A stretch of 64,000 nucleotides of DNA from assembly GCA_040391785.1 (NCBI GenBank), contig JBEBXH010000010.1, forward strand, positions 44,706 to 108,705, in the 5' to 3' direction. Below, one piece after another: positions 42,934-50,943 of the stretch. Position 1 is the stretch's first letter. Every line of letters starts with the position of its first letter. The translations under genes were made by a program, and so were the position numbers. A model generated the notes under the pieces. That model searched no databases, was not told the origin of the DNA, and saw nothing but the letters and a program-made list of their open reading frames with translations. The DNA is from UBA5239 sp040391785. Lineage in GTDB: Bacteria > Verrucomicrobiota > Lentisphaeria > Victivallales > Victivallaceae.

Positions 42934-42976
42934 GCGGGGCGGGTGGTAAATGCCGCCCGTCCCGCTTTACTTTTTT
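42934..42976 (+). terminator. attenuating terminator between gap and pgk
   Basis: A 10-bp stem GCGGGGCGGG / CCCGTCCCGC (one G-T pair) with a 12-bp loop, followed by TTTACTTTTTT. The stem is strong. As pgk has no clear promoter of its own behind it, partial read-through is likely. Confidence 0.7.
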
Positions 42977-42994
42977 AACGACCGGAGATAAAAA

Positions 42995-44215
42995 ATGAAT
43001 ATCGACAAGAAAACTGTAAAAGATATCAATCTGCAGGGTAAGCGCGTGGTCATGCGCGTGGACTTCAATGTGCCGCTGAAAAACGGCGTGGTTACCGATG
43101 ATACCCGTATCACCGCCGCCATCCCGACCATCAAATACATCCTCGAAAACGGCGCTTCGCTGGTTCTGCTGACCCACCTGGGCCGTCCGGACGGCAAAGT
43201 CGCTCCCGAATTCAGCGTCAAGCCCGCCGCCGACCACCTGGCCAAGCTGCTGGGCAAGGAAGTCAAGTTCGCCAATGATTGCATCGGCGATGCCATCGTG
43301 GCCCAGGCCAATGCCCTGAAAGCCGGTGAAATCATGGTCTGCGAAAATACCCGCTTCCACAAAGAAGAAGATATGAAGACCAAGACCCCGGAAGACAAAG
43401 CCACCATGCGCAAGTTCGCCGCTGAACTCGCCAAGCTCGGCAATGTCTACGTGAACGACGCGTTCGGCACCGCCCACCGCGCCCACGCATCCACCGCGGT
43501 CATCACCGAATTCATGGACAAAGCCAACTGCGTGGCCGGTTTCCTGATGGACAAAGAACTGCAGTACCTCGGCAAAGCCGTGGCCAGCCCGGTCAAACCG
43601 TTTGTCGCCATCATCGGCGGCGCCAAAGTTTCCGGCAAGCTCGAAGTTCTGATTTCGCTGATGGAAAAGGTCGACACCATCCTGATCGGCGGCGGCATGG
43701 CCTATACGTTCCTGAAGGCCCAGGGTCATAACATCGGCAAGTCGCTCTGCGAAGACGACCTGATCGACACCGCCAAAGACACGCTGAAGAAAGCCGCCGA
43801 AAAGGGCGTGAAGTTCATGCTTCCGGTCGACAACGTGATCGCCGACGCTTTCTCCAACGACGCCAACACCGAAGTCTGCGGCAACGATATCAAGGACGGC
43901 TGGATGGCGCTCGACATCGGTCCGAAGACCATCGAAGCCTATGCAGCGGAAATCGCCAAGGCCAAGACGGTGGTCTGGAACGGCCCGATGGGTTGTTTTG
44001 AAATGCCGAAGTTCGCGGCCGGCACCATGGGTGTCTGCAAGGCCGTGGCCGACAGCGACTCGGTGAGCATCATCGGCGGCGGCGACTCCGTGGCGGCCGT
44101 GAACCAGAGCGGTCTGGCCGACAAGATGAGCCACATTTCCACCGGCGGCGGCGCCTCCCTCGAATTCCTCGAAGGCAAGGAACTCCCCGGCGTGGCCTGT
44201 CTGGCGGACGCGTAA
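42995..44215 (+). CDS. pgk: phosphoglycerate kinase
   Basis: A protein of 406 residues. N-terminal RVDFNVPLKNG, LLTHLGRPDG and FVNDAFGTAHRAHAST-type region (YVNDAFGTAHRAHAST), and the C-terminal nucleotide site GGGDSVAA near residue 365. It transfers phosphate from 1,3-bisphosphoglycerate to ADP. Preceded by CCGGAGAT before the ATG. Followed by a repeat array and tpiA. Secure. Confidence 0.98.
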   Translation: MNIDKKTVKDINLQGKRVVMRVDFNVPLKNGVVTDDTRITAAIPTIKYILENGASLVLLTHLGRPDGKVAPEFSVKPAADHLAKLLGKEVKFANDCIGDAIVAQANALKAGEIMVCENTRFHKEEDMKTKTPEDKATMRKFAAELAKLGNVYVNDAFGTAHRAHASTAVITEFMDKANCVAGFLMDKELQYLGKAVASPVKPFVAIIGGAKVSGKLEVLISLMEKVDTILIGGGMAYTFLKAQGHNIGKSLCEDDLIDTAKDTLKKAAEKGVKFMLPVDNVIADAFSNDANTEVCGNDIKDGWMALDIGPKTIEAYAAEIAKAKTVVWNGPMGCFEMPKFAAGTMGVCKAVADSDSVSIIGGGDSVAAVNQSGLADKMSHISTGGGASLEFLEGKELPGVACLADA

Positions 44216-44217
44216 TC

Positions 44218-44279
44218 AATTAAGAATTAAGAATTAAGAATTAAGAATTAAATTGTCTGACTTGTCCGACTTGTCCGAT
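44218..44279. repeat. heptamer and nonamer repeats between pgk and tpiA
   Basis: Four copies of AATTAAG (44218-44245) plus a partial, then three copies of a 9-bp unit TTGTCCGAC (with variants, about 44253-44279). Both lie inside a conserved operon without breaking a gene. Confidence 0.8.
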
Positions 44280-44301
44280 ATCTGAGAATCAAGGAAATAC
44301 T

Positions 44302-45063
44302 ATGTCAAGAAAAGTAATTATTGCGGGTAACTGGAAGATGAACCAGACCGCCAAGGAAGCCAAGACCCTGGTCAATGAACTGAAGCCGTTGGTTGCCGGT
44401 ATCGACAAGTGCGATATCGTGGTCTGCCCTCCGTTTACCTCGATCGCCGCCGCGGTGGAAGCTGCTGCCGGTTCGAACGTCAAAGTCGGTGCGCAGAATG
44501 TGCATTGGGCCGAATCCGGAGCCTTTACCGGCGAAATTTCCGCCGCCATGCTCAAGGAACTCGGTGTTGAGTACGTGATCCTCGGCCACAGCGAGCGCCG
44601 TCAGTATTTCGGCGAAACCGATTCCACCGTGAATCAGCGCCTGAAAGCCGCGCTGGCTGCCGGCCTGAAACCGATCGTCTGCGTTGGCGAACTGCTCGAA
44701 GAACGCGAAAGCGGCAAGACCGAAAAGGTCCTCGATACCCAGCTTAACGGCGGTCTCGAAGGTATTCCGGCCGAAGCCATGCCCGGTATCGTGATCGCTT
44801 ACGAACCGGTCTGGGCCATCGGCACTGGTAAGACCGCGACCCCGGAACTGGCCGAAGAAACCCACGCCTTCATCCGCGTCCGTCTGAACGATATGTTCGG
44901 CAAGGAAATTGGCGAAAAGGTCCGGATCCAGTACGGCGGCAGCATGAAAGCCGACAACGCCACCGCCCTGGTTGCCCAGTGCAACATCGATGGCGGGTTG
45001 ATCGGCGGCGCCAGCCTGAAAGCCGGCAGTTTCGCCGATCTGATCAAAAATGCGATTGCCTGA
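44302..45063 (+). CDS. tpiA: triosephosphate isomerase
   Basis: A protein of 253 residues. Catalytic Lys in AGNWKMNQT, His in LGHSERRQYF, and Glu in AYEPVWAIGTGK; the closing IGGASLKAG is also present. Interconverts dihydroxyacetone phosphate and glyceraldehyde-3-phosphate. The start is 86 bp after pgk across the repeat array. Secure. Confidence 0.98.
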   Translation: MSRKVIIAGNWKMNQTAKEAKTLVNELKPLVAGIDKCDIVVCPPFTSIAAAVEAAAGSNVKVGAQNVHWAESGAFTGEISAAMLKELGVEYVILGHSERRQYFGETDSTVNQRLKAALAAGLKPIVCVGELLEERESGKTEKVLDTQLNGGLEGIPAEAMPGIVIAYEPVWAIGTGKTATPELAEETHAFIRVRLNDMFGKEIGEKVRIQYGGSMKADNATALVAQCNIDGGLIGGASLKAGSFADLIKNAIA

Positions 45064-45076
45064 TCGTTGAATTTAG

Positions 45077-45160
45077 CGGAAAAAGCATAATTTTCCGAAA
45101 AAATTCTTGAGTTTGCAGCCGTTGTTTGGAAAAATCGTTTGATTTTTTTGACAACGGCTG
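45077..45160. repeat. inverted repeats after tpiA
   Basis: CGGAAAA / TTTTCCG (45077-45097) is a short stem after tpiA, and CAGCCGTTGT (45116-45125) pairs with ACAACGGCTG (45151-45160) across a 25-bp T-rich loop. Either may end tpiA transcripts or fold in the secG leader; no clean T-run follows, so I cannot decide. Confidence 0.5.
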
Positions 45161-45212
45161 TATTAGTAACTCACTTTAGGTTTTTAACAAAAAGGAAGAC
45201 AGGTACGTATTT

Positions 45213-45581
45213 ATGAATGCATTTGTGATTGTCTTGTATACTTTGGTGATCGTGGTTTCGTTGCTGTTGATCGCCTTGATACTGGTACAGCAGCCGAAAA
45301 GCGGCGGCTTCGGCAGCACCTTCGGCGGCCTCGGCGAGTCGGTATTCGGTGCTCACGCGATCGGACATATGACCAAGCTGACGGTTATTTTCACGACGAT
45401 ATTTTTCGTATTGACCCTGACATTGGCGATTGTGATATCGCATATGCCGACCAAGGCGAGTGTAGTAAGCACGACCAAGGTGGAGATTGATACTCCGGAA
45501 CCGGCGCCGGCTTCCGATGCGGTCAAGGCGGCCGAGCCCGTTCTGGCGGCTCCGGCGGCGGAAGCGGCTGAACAAAAGTAA
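45213..45581 (+). CDS. secG: preprotein translocase subunit SecG
   Basis: A protein of 122 residues. Two membrane helices (about 2-22 and 50-72) flank QPKSGGFGSTFGGLGESVFG, the typical SecG loop. The C-terminal tail is Ala/Pro/Glu-rich. It is a small partner of SecYEG. A gap-pgk-tpiA-secG order is widely conserved. GGAAGACAGG precedes the ATG. Confidence 0.93.
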   Translation: MNAFVIVLYTLVIVVSLLLIALILVQQPKSGGFGSTFGGLGESVFGAHAIGHMTKLTVIFTTIFFVLTLTLAIVISHMPTKASVVSTTKVEIDTPEPAPASDAVKAAEPVLAAPAAEAAEQK

Positions 45582-45604
45582 AATATCCTTCTTTTTTGGA
45601 TATT
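45582..45604 (+). terminator. weak terminator-like stem after secG
   Basis: AATATCC (45582-45588) pairs with GGATATT (45598-45604) across a T-rich loop; the following sequence is GCAGTTTGCTTTTTG. It also abuts the promoter of the pilus-like locus. Confidence 0.4.
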
Positions 45605-45609
45605 GCAGT

Positions 45610-45638
45610 TTGCTTTTTGTTTTGACATGAAATATAAT
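45610..45638 (+). promoter_or_regulatory. promoter of the pilus-like locus
   Basis: TTGCTT (45610-45615), 17-bp spacer, perfect TATAAT (45633-45638). A TTGACA at 45622 is too close to the -10 to serve. The predicted start is near 45645, ahead of the ATG at 45680 with AGGAGG. Confidence 0.65.
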
Positions 45639-45679
45639 GTACTGGAAAACAGCCTGGAAAATTAGACAGGAGGACCCTG

Positions 45680-46348
45680 ATGTATAAGACATGTTTAGTG
45701 GCAGTGATTGCCGGGATGCTGTGTGTCAGCGCCTGGGCTCAGAAATCTGAGTTCAATGTTTCGGTTAAAGTTGAATTTCTACCGACTCCGGTATATGTGT
45801 TGACGAACTATGACAACGAAGTTCCCAGCCTCAAAGTACAATGGCTGGCCATTAAAGTAACTTATACGCCTCCCGGTCTGAAAGACGGCAAGGACTATGC
45901 TTGGGTCGACGATATCCGCATGGAAACGGAACTGATGTTTTCCGCCAAGTACCAGAATAAAGAAATCATGGCTTATACCACCGGCAAAGTGGACTTCTGG
46001 GCGATTCAGCTCGATGGTCAGAAACACCAGGCCATGATGCTCCTTCCCCCTCAAGTTCTCCAGCGCTACGGCAACCAGACCGTCAGCAATTACAAGAAAC
46101 TGAAAATTTATACCCGCGTCAAATTTATCAATACCAAGAATAACTCCGTCCTCGGCACGGTGATCGCCGGCGGAAGCGGCAGTGACAAAGAGTCGGACAT
46201 CAATGCCGCGTTTAACCAGGTATCAAGCCCCGTAGCCGCGGTTTTGAGGCTGCCGAACCTGGTATTGCCGGTAGAAAAGACCCCCTGGAGCCTGATTAAT
46301 CTGGACTCCTACGATATGATCAAGCCGCGCAATGACGGGAATAATTAA
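45680..46348 (+). CDS. pilus-like system protein, Amuc_1102-like
   Basis: A protein of 222 residues with a signal peptide (YKTCLVAVIAGMLCVSAWAQ) and a beta-rich body with no catalytic motif. By position (directly before a PilM-like gene and the rest of the cluster) and by features it matches the small exported protein at the end of the Akkermansia Amuc_1098-1102 locus. The role is unknown; it is likely a periplasmic part of the trans-envelope assembly. The next gene starts 3 bp after the stop. The assignment is by synteny and style, not by a search. Confidence 0.7.
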   Translation: MYKTCLVAVIAGMLCVSAWAQKSEFNVSVKVEFLPTPVYVLTNYDNEVPSLKVQWLAIKVTYTPPGLKDGKDYAWVDDIRMETELMFSAKYQNKEIMAYTTGKVDFWAIQLDGQKHQAMMLLPPQVLQRYGNQTVSNYKKLKIYTRVKFINTKNNSVLGTVIAGGSGSDKESDINAAFNQVSSPVAAVLRLPNLVLPVEKTPWSLINLDSYDMIKPRNDGNN

Positions 46349-46351
46349 GTT

Positions 46352-48208
46352 ATGGCAAAGAAAGAAAATACCATTTTATCGATAGACATCGGCGGCGACA
46401 GCCTGAAAATGGCGGAATTCATGGTTCTGCCGGAGAATTCGGGTATACGTCTGATGCGTTTTGGCGTCAAGGAATACAGCGACGATCAGAAAGAGCAGCC
46501 GCTGGACAAAACGTTCGGCGAACTTTTCTCGTCCATGCTGGAGGAATACGGTTTTGAATCCAGTTCCGTCATGGTTTCGATTTCGGGACAGGTCGCGTTT
46601 GCCCGCCTGAGCAAACTGCCGCCGCGGAATGACGACAAGAGCAATATCCGCAAAGTGATTGACTTCGAAGCCAAACAGACCATCCCGTATCCGATGAATG
46701 AAGTGATCTGGGATTCCCAGTTGGTGGTGCGCCATCTTGAGTTGGAGAAGAAACCGGAGGAACCGGAAGCCGAGAAGGTGGAAGATCCTGAAAATCCGGC
46801 TGTCGAGCCCCCCCCGCAGTCCGGCGAGGAAATGGAAGCCCTGATCGTGGCGGTGAAAAAAGATTTGTTGACCGACATCGCCGAAATGATCGAAGACCAT
46901 GGCAAAACCGTGGTGGCAATCGAAATTGCTGCTACTGCTTCTTATAACGCTGCCCGCGCGATTCAGCTCGGGGAACAGGGTTGCGATATGATTCTGAATA
47001 TCGGCGGCCGCTGTTCGAGTCTGATTTTTGTGGACCACAGCCGTATTTTCGTCCGTGTGATTCCGATTGCCGGTTTCATGATTACGCAGCAGATTGCCAA
47101 AGAATTCAATATCAGTAATCCGGAAGCGGAAGAACTGAAACGCCGTCACGGGTTTGTGGCCTTGGGCGGTGCCTACGAAGAGCCCGAGTCCGAAGTGGCG
47201 GCCACGATCTCCAAGATCGCCCGTAACGTCATGACCAAGCTTCACGGGGAAATCAACCGTACCATCACCATGTGGCGTTCCCAGAACGGCGGCGAGCGGC
47301 CCCAGCGGGTATTCCTGGCGGGCGGCGGCTCACTGATGGAATTCACCAACCGTTTCTTTGAGGAAAAGCTGAGAATTACGGTCGATTACCTGAATCCGTT
47401 CAATATCATCGAAATCGGTCCGGATATCAGTAAGCAGAAACTGAATGATGTGGCCCCGATGTTCTCCGAAATGATCGGCGCTGCGCTGCGCTGGGTAATC
47501 AGCTGCCCCGTTGAAATCAACCTGCTGCCCGATTCGATTAAATCCCGCCGGGCATTTCAGAAGAAAAAACCGTATATTTACGCCTCATGCGTATCGATTA
47601 TCCTTTGTTTGATCGTATTCTACTTCGGGGTCAACCAGCGCCGGCAGATTGACAAAACCAAGGTGGAAAAAGCCGAGTCGGCAGTAAAGAGTACCGAGCG
47701 AATGGTCGGTGTGGTCCAGAACTTGCGCCGTGATTTTGACGGCTTGAAAGGGCAGTACGACGAAGCGTTGGGGATCATCCAGAAGCGTACAGTTGTGGCC
47801 AACCGTTTCAATGAACTGCAGAGGGTCATGCCGGATGCTCTCTGGATGACCTCGGTCAAGCTCTACAATACGGCTTCGGAAAAGAAAGAGGAAGGGCAGT
47901 CGCATGGTATGGGCGGCGGCCCGGACGACCTTTGGGCCGGTATGGGGAACTATGGCGGCGGACAGCAGCAGCAGGCTGTGCCCAAGTCAGAGTTCGACGC
48001 CCTGGAGCTGGACGGTCACTCGCTGGTGATGCGTGAGGATATCCTCAATGAAAAGACATTTATGGAAAATCTCCTGAAAACTACTGCGTTCCAGAATTCT
48101 GAAGATGCCGTAGGGTATATCAATAATTACTTTATTGGGCCGCGCGGGAAGAACAACGTGACTTCCTTCAAGATCAGGATCAAACTGAAAGAACCGATTA
48201 AATTGTAA
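46352..48208 (+). CDS. PilM-like actin-fold protein fused to a PilN-like segment, Amuc_1101-like
   Basis: A protein of 618 residues. The N-terminal PilM/FtsA-type actin fold has ILSIDIGGDSLKMAEF and a later LNIGGRCSSLIFVD and RVFLAGGGSLMEF. A single membrane helix lies at about 407-427 (ASCVSIILCLIVFYFGV), followed by a coiled-coil and a PilN-like periplasmic tail with a Gly/Gln-rich patch. In type IV pili PilM (cytoplasm) and PilN (membrane) are separate but bind each other; here they are one chain, as in the Akkermansia locus. It should form the inner-membrane alignment complex. Confidence 0.82.
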   Translation: MAKKENTILSIDIGGDSLKMAEFMVLPENSGIRLMRFGVKEYSDDQKEQPLDKTFGELFSSMLEEYGFESSSVMVSISGQVAFARLSKLPPRNDDKSNIRKVIDFEAKQTIPYPMNEVIWDSQLVVRHLELEKKPEEPEAEKVEDPENPAVEPPPQSGEEMEALIVAVKKDLLTDIAEMIEDHGKTVVAIEIAATASYNAARAIQLGEQGCDMILNIGGRCSSLIFVDHSRIFVRVIPIAGFMITQQIAKEFNISNPEAEELKRRHGFVALGGAYEEPESEVAATISKIARNVMTKLHGEINRTITMWRSQNGGERPQRVFLAGGGSLMEFTNRFFEEKLRITVDYLNPFNIIEIGPDISKQKLNDVAPMFSEMIGAALRWVISCPVEINLLPDSIKSRRAFQKKKPYIYASCVSIILCLIVFYFGVNQRRQIDKTKVEKAESAVKSTERMVGVVQNLRRDFDGLKGQYDEALGIIQKRTVVANRFNELQRVMPDALWMTSVKLYNTASEKKEEGQSHGMGGGPDDLWAGMGNYGGGQQQQAVPKSEFDALELDGHSLVMREDILNEKTFMENLLKTTAFQNSEDAVGYINNYFIGPRGKNNVTSFKIRIKLKEPIKL

Positions 48209-48225
48209 GGGAGAGATATACTTTT

Positions 48226-49641
48226 ATGGATAAAAGATTCATCAAGAAAAATATTGTTCTGTTTATCGTTATAGGTGTATCTATTCTGGTGGTTATCTTT
48301 CAGGCGGTCATAATCATTATGGAACATGCCGAGATGCAGAAGTACATCAATGAGACCAAAGACATGGTCGCCAAGATCGACAATCTGAATTCGCAGCGGC
48401 CGGCTCCTGTTCCCGGCAACGATGCGTTGATCAAAGCGGATATCGATGAGTACAAAGTCAAAGTAAAGGATATGCTCAAGTATTTCGGGCAGCCGTATTA
48501 CGATGCCAAAATGGCTTTTGTCAAAGAACTTCTGAACGGCTTGAAAAACGACCAGGGCGAAGAAGTCAGCGATGATGAAAAACTCGAGCGCTTCAAGCAG
48601 GCGATCAATGCCTTCTGGGAAGCGGATCAGCTGAAAACCGCCCGCGACCAGATTTATATTTCCTTCAAGCTGAAATCCAAGACCTTGCTGGGCGTGGGTT
48701 TCGATGATTATGAGAAGCGCTGGGATGATGCGCTGAAGAAATTTGAAGAAGAAGCGAAAAAGCATACCTATGAAGGAATGAGTGATAACCTTTATGAGAT
48801 ATTCCTGGGCGCGTTCGGATTCAAGCGTACGCTGTCGCTGCAGATGGAGAAATACAATAAATTTGCCGATGAAACCCGCATTCGCCTGATCGAATATTGC
48901 ATGAAGCAGAAAGAAATGTCGTTTCACAGCACCAAGGAGCTGGCTACGATCGGGAGAGGCGGCAATAATCAGAAGGCGATCACAGTCGGATCGACTTTCG
49001 GTTTCCCGCAGGATGAGAAAATCGCCCGTGAAATGATTCCGGATTATGTGTTTGTGTGGGGCATTGTCGAAGACCTGGTGCACCGCGTGGCGGACTCCGG
49101 CGTCAAGAGACTGAGCGAATTCCATAAGAACAACCTGGTTCCGACTCAGGAAGGAAACTACCGTTATTACCGCTTCCAGTTTACCGTGGAGGGCAATATG
49201 GAGTCGCAGCGCCAGTTGATGGCCAATTTGTACAAGGCATTTGATGACCGCCGCGTCTATATTGTCCATGATATTGAGTTGGAGCTGAATAAGGACGAGT
49301 TGAATGAAGTATTGCGCGCTGATGAGCAGCCGCTGATTGTTGGAACCGGTGAAATCGAAACCGAAATGCCGGGAATCCGGCCCCCTGCCGCCGGGAATAG
49401 GCCGCAAGGGAACAGACCGCAAGGGAATCGAAACCCGAGAGATCCGGGAAGTCCTCAGGCCGAATTGAGCCAGGAGGAAAGAGATGCGATCCGTCAGGCT
49501 CAGGAAGCAGCCGAGGATGCGAAAAAACCGTATAACCAGAAAAGAAATTACGGCAAGGTTCTTATTGGAGACGACGCGGTCTTGGTTTCCGCAAAGTTTA
49601 CGGTTGATTATGTGATATATACAACTGAAGAGTTGAAATAA
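48226..49641 (+). CDS. bitopic coiled-coil pilus-like protein, Amuc_1100-like
   Basis: A protein of 471 residues. N-terminal membrane helix at about 8-30 (IVLFIVIGVSILVVIFQAVI), then a coiled-coil (about 32-75) and an alpha/beta region that ends with a Pro/Arg/Asn/Gly-rich stretch (repeats of RPQGN near 385) and a short beta tail. The Akkermansia counterpart Amuc_1100 has 317 residues, so this one is much longer. The order after a PilM-like gene is the same. Expected role: PilO-like bitopic partner in the alignment complex. Whether it has any host activity like Amuc_1100 cannot be told from sequence. Confidence 0.72.
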   Translation: MDKRFIKKNIVLFIVIGVSILVVIFQAVIIIMEHAEMQKYINETKDMVAKIDNLNSQRPAPVPGNDALIKADIDEYKVKVKDMLKYFGQPYYDAKMAFVKELLNGLKNDQGEEVSDDEKLERFKQAINAFWEADQLKTARDQIYISFKLKSKTLLGVGFDDYEKRWDDALKKFEEEAKKHTYEGMSDNLYEIFLGAFGFKRTLSLQMEKYNKFADETRIRLIEYCMKQKEMSFHSTKELATIGRGGNNQKAITVGSTFGFPQDEKIAREMIPDYVFVWGIVEDLVHRVADSGVKRLSEFHKNNLVPTQEGNYRYYRFQFTVEGNMESQRQLMANLYKAFDDRRVYIVHDIELELNKDELNEVLRADEQPLIVGTGEIETEMPGIRPPAAGNRPQGNRPQGNRNPRDPGSPQAELSQEERDAIRQAQEAAEDAKKPYNQKRNYGKVLIGDDAVLVSAKFTVDYVIYTTEELK

Positions 49642-49655
49642 CGGAGGGACGGACT

Positions 49656-50903
49656 TTGCAATTCCTGGCTAAACATTACGAGAAAATTATTCTGGCGGTT
49701 CTGCTGCTTTTATTTGGTTTTTCAATGATCTATCTGGTGGTTATCATCTCATCCGCCGATGAATTGAAAGCGGAACGGCTCCTGATCAAGCCGCGTAAGG
49801 CGGACTGGAAGGATATGCATAACATCGATTTCAAGAGCGATGATTTTGTATTCAATAAGGTATTTCTGCGGAATTCGGAATGGGTGCCTTCGGTCGTTCG
49901 CGATAAGGATAAGGACAGAGAGATTGATAAAAAGTTGAAAAAGAAGCTGCCGAATGCGACTCCGTATTTCAGTGATCTTCTGGTAATGGCTCCCATCAGC
50001 CGTTGTCCTCATTGTTCCAGATTTGTTCCCCGCCAGCGTTATTTCCGGGAATACGAGCAGTGTCCCTTCTGTGAGGAAACATTGTTGGATCCGGGCGAAA
50101 TCATCAAGGTTAAAGGTCCTGAGGGCCCTGAAACCCCGGGCGATATGGATGGCGACGGCATTCCCGATGTCGATGAAGAAAAATGGGGCCTGAATCCGCG
50201 TGATCCCTCCGATGCCGCGGACGATTTGGATGACGATGGTTTCAGCAATCTCATGGAGTATAAGGAAGGAACCGATCTGAAGAATGCGGCGAGCCATCCG
50301 GATATGTACAAGCGTCTGTATCTCAATGCAATCCGCGAAGTGGAGCTCGACCCGGTGTTGATGAAAGTCACCGTCAACGGGGAAAAGAAGGAAATGTGGG
50401 ATATCCAGATCAATACCGATGGCGGGACGAAAACGAAATTCATGGCGCTCGGGGATTCGATTAACCTTGAACCGAAACGCCGCTACAAGATTGTCGATGT
50501 CATTTACGACGTCAAGATGATTCAGGACGGCAATGTGGAAGTTCAGCGCGACGAGTCGAAGATCGTTTGCGAGTCGGACGACGAGGCGAAGCTCCGCGTA
50601 ACCATGCAGGTCGGCAAAGTGGCGTTCTCGCCGTTGAAGAAGGCGTTCCTCAAGGATATCGCCACCGAGCGTGAATTTGGTGTGGACGTGGGCGATAAGT
50701 TCCGGGTGGGCAACCGTGCCACCCGCATCACGGAATATACGGTCCGCAAGATCGACATCGAGAAGAAGGAAGTCGAAGTCAGCACCCGTATTCAAGGCAA
50801 AGTCGTGACCGGTGTTATCGGACATGAGGCGCTTTTCAAGCTGAACCGGAAAAGAGACCCGGGCATGGGTGAAGATCCGGCGATGCGAGATATTCCCAGA
50901 TAA
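49656..50903 (+). CDS. bitopic pilus-like protein with zinc ribbon and calcium-type repeats, Amuc_1099-like
   Basis: A protein of 415 residues from a TTG start with GGAGGGA upstream. Membrane helix at about 10-31. A CPHC...CPFC four-cysteine knuckle (C117, C120, C136, C139) and two DxDxDG-like loops (about 163-171 and 190-198, DMDGDGIPD and DLDDDGFSN) of the thrombospondin type-3/dockerin style follow. The C-terminal part is beta-rich. Cysteine knuckles and calcium loops on the exported side are unusual for this position. It sits just before the secretin genes, so a link between the alignment complex and the secretin is likely. Confidence 0.75.
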   Translation: MQFLAKHYEKIILAVLLLLFGFSMIYLVVIISSADELKAERLLIKPRKADWKDMHNIDFKSDDFVFNKVFLRNSEWVPSVVRDKDKDREIDKKLKKKLPNATPYFSDLLVMAPISRCPHCSRFVPRQRYFREYEQCPFCEETLLDPGEIIKVKGPEGPETPGDMDGDGIPDVDEEKWGLNPRDPSDAADDLDDDGFSNLMEYKEGTDLKNAASHPDMYKRLYLNAIREVELDPVLMKVTVNGEKKEMWDIQINTDGGTKTKFMALGDSINLEPKRRYKIVDVIYDVKMIQDGNVEVQRDESKIVCESDDEAKLRVTMQVGKVAFSPLKKAFLKDIATEREFGVDVGDKFRVGNRATRITEYTVRKIDIEKKEVEVSTRIQGKVVTGVIGHEALFKLNRKRDPGMGEDPAMRDIPR

Positions 50904-50943
50904 ATTAGTAAAAATGAGATAAAGTTATTTAAGGATGGTGACT

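Noticed and set aside
45622..45638. TTGACA at 45622 as the -35 of the pilus-like locus
   Set aside because: Only 5 bp separate it from TATAAT; TTGCTT at 45610 has the right 17-bp spacing.
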